Part shown: positions 28,568-33,748 of the stretch, one piece after another
How the letters are laid out: each line of letters starts with the position of its first letter
Position numbering within the stretch: the stretch's first letter is position 1
From: Brevundimonas sp.
Lineage (GTDB): Bacteria; Pseudomonadota; Alphaproteobacteria; Caulobacterales; Caulobacteraceae
Length of the DNA: 33,748 nucleotides
Assembly (NCBI RefSeq): GCF_018608325.1
Contig: NZ_JABAZW010000155.1
Location: 1 to 33,748, forward strand
Reading direction: 5' to 3'
Notes under the pieces: generated by a model
Database searches by the model: none
Seen by the model: only the letters and a program-made list of their open reading frames with translations
What the model was told of the DNA's origin: nothing
Made by a program: the position numbers and the translations under genes

Positions 28568-28800
28568 CGTTTTTCTTTGACTGGCGGGACGGGATCGTAG
28601 CCCGACCCTCCGAAGGGATGGCATTTACAGAGCCTTCGCACGGTGAGCCATCCCCCTCGCACCGGTCCATGCTGGATAAGGGCGTCGCGCCCATAGTCCG
28701 AACAGGTCGGCAGGAATCGGCACTGCTGGCCGATCAGGGGGGACAGCGTCAGCTTGTAGCCCCGATGGGCCGCGCGCACGCCGCGTTCATAGAGAGACAT
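28564..28800 (-). CDS. yidD: Membrane protein insertion efficiency factor YidD
   Basis: [74 protein letters not shown] overlap with the thrS start. Start could alternatively be 28833. Confidence 0.94.
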   Translation of the reverse strand: MSLYERGVRAAHRGYKLTLSPLIGQQCRFLPTCSDYGRDALIQHGPVRGGWLTVRRLCKCHPFGGSGYDPVPPVKEKR

Positions 28801-28878
28801 TCGTCCCTTCGCCGGGGGCTGATGAGGGTTCACCGCGCTTATCCCCTGTCACAGCAGGGGGATCAACCGGGCAAGGCC

Positions 28879-29349
28879 TCAAGCCGCGCCGGCGAGGCGA
28901 GTTCGCGTGTCGGTGTGATGCTTTTCCAGCGCCTGATTGACCGCCTCCAGCGTCGCCTCGATGGCGACCAGGGACGAGGCGTGGCGCGCGGGATAGTCGG
29001 CGACCTGTTTCAGGACGCGCAGATCCTCGAACCGGCCGGTGGGACCGTCGCCGCCGGACTTCAGCATGGCGGACATGGCGTCGCGGGCGTCGGAGATCTC
29101 GGATGCGCTGGCCCCGATCACATGCTGGCCCAGCACGCCTGCCGCCGCCTGACCCAGGGCGCAGGCCTTCACGTCCTGGGCAAACTCGGCCACCCGGCCC
29201 TGATCGTCCAGAACGACATCAACCGTCGCGCGCGATCCGCACAGTTTTGCGACCCGCTCCGCCGTGCCTTCAGGCGCAGCCAGCCGCCCTGCGTGCGGCA
29301 GGTTCGCCGCCAGCGTCAGGATGCGCGTGCTGTAGAGGTCGTCGATCAT
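28879..29349 (-). CDS. NifU/IscU-like iron-sulfur cluster assembly scaffold family protein
   Basis: MIDDLYSTRILTLAANLPHAGRL...KLCGSRATVDVVLDDQGRVAEFAQDVKACALGQAAAGVLGQHVIGAS. Confidence 0.88.
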   Translation of the reverse strand: MIDDLYSTRILTLAANLPHAGRLAAPEGTAERVAKLCGSRATVDVVLDDQGRVAEFAQDVKACALGQAAAGVLGQHVIGASASEISDARDAMSAMLKSGGDGPTGRFEDLRVLKQVADYPARHASSLVAIEATLEAVNQALEKHHTDTRTRLAGAA

Positions 29350-29487
29350 GGGGTGAAGATAGGGGCAGTCGCCGACGAAATGAAGCCGTGTGGGCGAGGG
29401 GAGGCGTCATCAGGGACAGATCATGACAGGCTTTTCACGTGTCTTGGGCGCGCGATCTGGTCATAGGGCGATCAACTGACGAACCGG

Positions 29488-30147
29488 ATGGAGCCAAGGG
29501 CCGTGACCCTGACCAGAGCGATGATTGCGCAGGCGCAGGGCCTGTTTCTGTTTTTCTTCGTGCCGATCACCTTGGGCGGGCTGCTTACGCCCGGGTACAG
29601 CGCCATCCGCCAGCAGGCCAGCGAGATGACCCTGGTGTCGAACCCGCTGGTCGTGGGGCTGGTGAATGCGGGCGTCATTCTGGTCGGCGTGTCGATCATC
29701 GTCTTCGCCATCGGCATGGTGCGCCGGTTCGGCATGGGAGTGGTCCTGTCCAGCCTGCTGCTGGCGGTCTTCGGCGTCTCGATGGTGGCCAACGGAATCT
29801 GGAAGATGGGCGGGCCGATGCACGGCCTGTACGGCATCGGCCTGTTCGTCGTTCTGGCGCCCCTGCAACTGGCCTATGAGATGAAGGGGCGCAAGCTGAC
29901 GCCCGATTTCTTCCGCTTCGCCATCGCCGTCTCCCTCTTGTGGATGACCTATATGTGGGCGTCGGTCGCGGGGATGGACCCTGAGGGCCTGAGGGGGCTG
30001 ACCCAGCGGGTCGTGGCGGGCGTCTTCCTGCTATGGCTGGGCTTCGTCTCGCGACGCGTGCTGCAGGATGATGTCCAGGCCGGTGCTGCTGACCTTCAGT
30101 TCCGCAGCGTCGATCATGGGGGAAGGCGGGTGAGCGAGAGCGGGTAA
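29488..30147 (+). CDS. Integral membrane protein, DUF998-like
   Basis: Several hydrophobic helices: GLFLFFFVPITLGGLLTPGYSAIRQQASEMTLVSNPLVVGLVNAGVILVGVSIIVFAIGM..., layout of DUF998 proteins. Confidence 0.7.
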   Translation: MEPRAVTLTRAMIAQAQGLFLFFFVPITLGGLLTPGYSAIRQQASEMTLVSNPLVVGLVNAGVILVGVSIIVFAIGMVRRFGMGVVLSSLLLAVFGVSMVANGIWKMGGPMHGLYGIGLFVVLAPLQLAYEMKGRKLTPDFFRFAIAVSLLWMTYMWASVAGMDPEGLRGLTQRVVAGVFLLWLGFVSRRVLQDDVQAGAADLQFRSVDHGGRRVSESG

Positions 30148-30221
30148 AAAACGCCAGTGCTCATGTGAAAGAGATGCGGTCCGCGCGGGACTATCTCCTC
30201 GAACGTTAGTTACGAGGTCAG

Positions 30222-31640
30222 ATGATGAAACCGCGCCTGTTTTCGGCTCTCGCTGCAGCCGTACTCCTGCTGGGTGTTGAGCCCGGCATCGCCCAGACGC
30301 GCACCACCTATCTGGGCGCAACCCTGCTGGACCCGGCGACTGAGACGGTGCGGCCTGACGCCTATCTGGTCGTTGAGGATGGCCGGATCGTCGAGGTGGG
30401 GCAGGGGCGACCCAATGATCCCGGCGTCATCCAGGATGTGAAGGGGCTGTACGCCCTGCCGGGTCTGATCGACACCCATGCCCACATCACGCTTGGCCCA
30501 TCACGCGTCGGCACGGATGACAACGGGCCCTATCTTGAGGCGCTGGATCGCCCGGACATCGTTGCACACAATGCGGCGCGACTGCTGGCCTATGGGGTCA
30601 CGACGGTGCGCAATCCTGGCGGGGATGGCGTTCTGAATCGGCGATATGACGCCGATCGTAAGGCGGGGGTGCTCGTGGGGCCCGAGGCCTTGCATGCGGG
30701 CGAAGTCATAGACCGTTCGGCGTTCCCATTCCGTGGTCTGGTGACGCGCCCGTCAGAAACCCTTTCGATCACCGAGATCATACGACGTCAGGCCGAGGGC
30801 GGGGCGCGCTACATCAAGCTTTATGAGGCGCTGAGCGAGGCTGATCTGGGCGAGGGAATCACAGCCGCCCACGCCCACGGCCTGCCTGCCATTGGTCATC
30901 TGTCTGACGTCAGCTGGAGCCGGGCGGCGCGGATGGGAATCGACGCGCTGGTGCATATGATGCCGATCAGCCCCGAACTGCTGCCTGCCGACAGACGCGA
31001 CGACTATGTCGCAGACCGCAAGCTGGGAGGCTTCGCCTTCTATCAATGGTTCGAAGCGGCCGATTTTGATGCGCCCGAGATCGTTGACATGATTCAGACG
31101 CTGGCGCGCCACCGCGTCCATGTGGACGCCACACTGATCGCATTCCAGCCGGCCTATTGGGGGGACGATGCGGCTGTGCTGGATCGCGACGTGGAGATCA
31201 TTCACCCGGACATGCGCGCCAACTGGGATCAGGGCTTCCGTTTCGACGCGGGATGGGAGCCGCAGGACTATGCGCGCGCCAAGGTGGTCTGGCCCAAGGT
31301 GCTGGAGCTTACACGGCGCATGTATGCCGCAGGCGTGCCAATGACCATCGGCACCGACATGGCCAATCCGTATATTGCGCCGGGCATCAGTGTCGCGCGT
31401 GAAATGGCGCTTCATCAGCAGGCGGGAATACCCGCTTGGGCGGTGCTGCGCATGGCGACCAGCGACGCGGCTTCTATCCTGAAACTGGATGCGCGCCTGG
31501 GGACGCTGGCCGTCGGCAAGGAGGCGGACATTGTCTTCCTCGGCGCCGATCCCCTCGACTCCATCGACGCCATGACGGATGTGCGGATGGTGGTCGCGGA
31601 TGGGCAGGTCGTCGATCGCGAGGGGCTTCTGGGCCTGTGA
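30222..31640 (+). CDS. Exported metal-dependent amidohydrolase (imidazolonepropionase-like / prolidase-like)
   Basis: Signal peptide KPRLFSALAAAVLLLGVEPGIAQ, LPGLIDTHAHITLGPSRVG, ARYIKLYEAL, LPAIGHLSDV, MTIGTDMANPY, LDARLGTLAVGKEADIVFLGADPLDSI. Confidence 0.93.
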   Translation: MMKPRLFSALAAAVLLLGVEPGIAQTRTTYLGATLLDPATETVRPDAYLVVEDGRIVEVGQGRPNDPGVIQDVKGLYALPGLIDTHAHITLGPSRVGTDDNGPYLEALDRPDIVAHNAARLLAYGVTTVRNPGGDGVLNRRYDADRKAGVLVGPEALHAGEVIDRSAFPFRGLVTRPSETLSITEIIRRQAEGGARYIKLYEALSEADLGEGITAAHAHGLPAIGHLSDVSWSRAARMGIDALVHMMPISPELLPADRRDDYVADRKLGGFAFYQWFEAADFDAPEIVDMIQTLARHRVHVDATLIAFQPAYWGDDAAVLDRDVEIIHPDMRANWDQGFRFDAGWEPQDYARAKVVWPKVLELTRRMYAAGVPMTIGTDMANPYIAPGISVAREMALHQQAGIPAWAVLRMATSDAASILKLDARLGTLAVGKEADIVFLGADPLDSIDAMTDVRMVVADGQVVDREGLLGL

Positions 31641-31658
31641 CCGGGCTCAGAGGCCCAG
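31629..31658. terminator. Candidate bidirectional hairpin spanning the convergent stop codons of the amidohydrolase and HAD genes
   Basis: Perfect 8-bp inverted repeat CTGGGCCT (31629-31636) / AGGCCCAG (31651-31658) with a 14-nt loop. No T-tract, so intrinsic terminator function is unproven. Confidence 0.35.
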
Positions 31659-32309
31659 CGTCAAACCACCCTCGGGCGAGACCTTCAGTTCCGCATCGGC
31701 ATAGTCGGCCAGTTCGGGCCAGCGGGTGTCGAGCGGATGCTGCTGGGCGGCGGTGATGACCACGACGTCGGCGCCAGCGGCCTCGCCTGCCTGAACGCCT
31801 GCCTCAGCGTCCTCGAACACGATGCAGTCGGCGATGTCGACGCCCAGCGCCTTTGCCGCTTTCAGGTAACCCGCCGGATCAGGCTTGCCGTGTTCGACGT
31901 CCTCGGCGGTGATGAAGACGGGGGGCGGGGTCACGCCAGCGGCGGTCAGGCGCGCACGGGCCAGAGGCACGGTGGCGGAGGTGACGATGGCCCAACGGTC
32001 GGGCGGCAGGCGTTTGACGAAGTCGATGGCGCCGGGAATGGCGACGACGCCCTCGACATCCTCGATCTCTCCGCGTTCGACCCAGGCGATCTCGGCCTCC
32101 AGATCAATGTCCGGCAGGTTCTGTTTCCTGATGGTGTCGGCGGCGCGCACCCCATGCATGGTCGGCAGGAAGGCGGCGACATCAATGCTGTGGCGCTCGG
32201 CCCAGCGGGTCCAGACCCGTTCGGCGGCGGCGGTCGAGGTGATCAGGGTGCCGTCCATGTCGAACAGGAAGGCCTGATAGGTCTTGGGAGAGCGGGGGGA
32301 GGAAGCCAT
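31647..32309 (-). CDS. HAD-family sugar phosphatase-like hydrolase (HAD-IA)
   Basis: FLFDMDGTLITSTAAAERVWTRWAERH, WAIVTSATVPLARARL, EDVEHGKPDPAGYLKAAKALG, CIVFEDAEAGVQAGEAAGA. Start could be 32324 as in the ORF track. Confidence 0.92.
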   Translation of the reverse strand: MASSPRSPKTYQAFLFDMDGTLITSTAAAERVWTRWAERHSIDVAAFLPTMHGVRAADTIRKQNLPDIDLEAEIAWVERGEIEDVEGVVAIPGAIDFVKRLPPDRWAIVTSATVPLARARLTAAGVTPPPVFITAEDVEHGKPDPAGYLKAAKALGVDIADCIVFEDAEAGVQAGEAAGADVVVITAAQQHPLDTRWPELADYADAELKVSPEGGLTLGL

Positions 32310-32361
32310 GCCCCCTATCAGCACGTCCGCCCCGGTCGGATCAATCGCACCGACGTCTCAA

Positions 32362-33165
32362 TCAGCCGCCCTGCAGCGAGGTCCAGGTGCGCGTGCCGTC
32401 GGGCGTGCGCTGCGAGCCCCGGTCCTGCAGCCAGCGCAGGTTCCGCTCGGCCTGTTCGGGCGGCATTTCGCGGCGCAGAATCTGTTCCGCCTCGCCCATC
32501 TTGCCCTGCAGGCCCAGCACCATGGCCAGGTTCAGCTTGACCTTCAGCGAGGCGTTCGGCTGGGCCACGGCGCGGCGCAGCAGGGTCTCGGCGCCCGGCG
32601 CATCACCTTGTGTCGCGGCGGACATGGCGGCGTTGGCCAGCACATCGGGATTGTTCGGCGACAGGGTCAGGGCCTGGTTCCAGGCGGCGCGGGCCTCGTC
32701 GAAACGACGCACCTGCTCATAGGCCGTGCCCAACAGCGAATAGGCGCGCCAGTCGCGCGGCGCCTGATCGCGCGCCTTCTCCAGCGGGCCGATGCCATAG
32801 AAGGCCTGCCCCCGCGCGATATGGGCGCGGCCAAGCTCCAGCATGGCGTCCAGATTGGTCGGCTGGATGGCCAGGGTCGTCTCCGCCGCCTCGACCGCCT
32901 GATCGAACCGGCCCAGTTCGCGCAGGGCCTGAGCCAGCCTGACCCCGGCGACGGGATCATTGGGCACAGCCTCCTGTTCGCTGGCCCAGAAGACCGAGCG
33001 CGACAGGGCGTCCATGCGGTTATAGGTGGCGCGAATTTCGGGCGACGACGCCTGGCGCAGGCTGGACGCCGCCTGATCCGCAGGGGCGCGCGCCTCGGCC
33101 AATACGGGCGAAGCGGCCAGCGTCAGCAGGGCGATGGTTGCGAGACGGGCGGTCATGCGCGACAT
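32362..33165 (-). CDS. Exported tetratricopeptide-repeat protein
   Basis: Signal peptide MTARLATIALLTLAASPVLAEA, followed by TPR-like helices (VRLAQALRELGRFDQAVEAAETTLAIQPTNLDAMLELGRAHIARGQ...; AYSLLGTAYEQVRRFDEARAAWNQALTLSPNNPDVLANAA). Confidence 0.88.
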   Translation of the reverse strand: MSRMTARLATIALLTLAASPVLAEARAPADQAASSLRQASSPEIRATYNRMDALSRSVFWASEQEAVPNDPVAGVRLAQALRELGRFDQAVEAAETTLAIQPTNLDAMLELGRAHIARGQAFYGIGPLEKARDQAPRDWRAYSLLGTAYEQVRRFDEARAAWNQALTLSPNNPDVLANAAMSAATQGDAPGAETLLRRAVAQPNASLKVKLNLAMVLGLQGKMGEAEQILRREMPPEQAERNLRWLQDRGSQRTPDGTRTWTSLQGG

Positions 33166-33253
33166 GGGGTGGATCCTGACGGTCCTGGGTTCTGCGTCTG
33201 AGAATCGCGGGTTCGCGTCAAATCTTGGTTAATGGCCGGAAAGGTTTGCCTCC

Positions 33254-33748
33254 ATGTCCGCACTGCACCCCCAGCTGGTCGCCGCTCAAGACGCCGGAGC
33301 CGCGATCCCGGTGCGTTTCGTCGGGCCGGGCGGACAGTTGGATGAGGCGGCGCAACGCTGGGCCGATGTTCACGCCTTCGAAGGCAAGCCCGGTCAGCTT
33401 CTGGTCGTGCCGAACGCAGAGGGCGGCGTGGATCAGGTGATCGTCGGCGCAGGCGAGCGTTTCGACCCCATGTCCGCGCGCGGTCTGTCGGCGCGCCTTC
33501 CGGGCGGGCTCTATAAACTGGACGTAGCGGCGGATCAGGCGGAACAGGCGGCTCTGGCCTTCCTGCTCGGGACCTATGTGTTCGATCGCTACAAGACGCG
33601 GACGGACAGGGCGCTGGTGCGGTTGGTCGCCCCCGAGGGGCTCGACGCCGCCGAGATCAGCCGCATCGCCGCCGCTTGTGCTTTGGCGCGTGAGATGGTC
33701 GACACCCCTGCCGCCGACATGGGGCCATTGCAGATAGAGACCATTGCC
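33254..33748 (+). CDS. Leucyl aminopeptidase family protein (M17), N-terminal part, truncated by the window end
   Basis: ATG at 33254 opens a frame to the window end: MSALHPQLVAAQDAGAAIPVRFVGPGGQLDEAAQRWADVHAFEGKPGQLLVVPN...FLLGTYVFDRYKT...ACALAREMVDTPAADMGPLQIETIA, typical of M17 just before the catalytic domain. Confidence 0.85.
   Translation, partial: MSALHPQLVAAQDAGAAIPVRFVGPGGQLDEAAQRWADVHAFEGKPGQLLVVPNAEGGVDQVIVGAGERFDPMSARGLSARLPGGLYKLDVAADQAEQAALAFLLGTYVFDRYKTRTDRALVRLVAPEGLDAAEISRIAAACALAREMVDTPAADMGPLQIETIA

Noticed and set aside
27479-28600. 373-aa plus-strand ORF opposite thrS, plus 200-1045 and 31737-32540 plus-strand ORFs
   Set aside because: Antisense to confidently identified genes; composition is typical of mirrored high-GC codons.
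28843-28861. CCCCTG-tcacag-CAGGGG hairpin between the NifU-like gene and yidD as an intrinsic terminator
   Set aside because: Good stem but no T-tract on the relevant strand, and the neighbouring genes are co-directional; left unassigned.

Overview
The window is about 33.7 kb of GC-rich, densely coding DNA. It looks like an alphaproteobacterial chromosome, and Caulobacterales/Brevundimonas-like is my impression from protein style and gene order (inference). Housekeeping blocks flank a glycan locus. Left edge: a GT4 glycosyltransferase cut by the window start, an Lrp/AsnC regulator divergent from a short-form putA, and putA itself. Right edge: argB, a HAD pyrimidine-5'-nucleotidase-like gene and dapD, then thrS/yidD/a NifU-like scaffold, a DUF998-like membrane protein, an amidohydrolase, a HAD phosphatase, a TPR protein and a truncated M17 aminopeptidase. 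The ~19 kb between putA and argB (about 4817-23970) is a surface-polysaccharide locus. It has a KpsM/KpsE/KpsT-type ABC exporter, five glycosyltransferase genes (one a 912-aa tandem double-GT), a kinase + nucleotidyltransferase + AGE-isomerase sugar-activation block resembling the GDP-heptose (HddA/HddC, WcbL/WcbM) branch, a WcbI-type protein, a SAM methyltransferase, and four proteins I could not assign. The points most worth checking are: (i) an apparently degenerate HAD (GmhB-like) domain fused to the C-terminus of the nucleotidyltransferase, (ii) a beta-sandwich-like motif shared by two unassigned proteins, (iii) the tandem GT, and (iv) the tightly packed locus architecture (central divergent intergenic region, 28-bp convergent CDS overlap, overlapping stop codons with putA). 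I found no tRNA, rRNA, CRISPR array, transposase or integrase.
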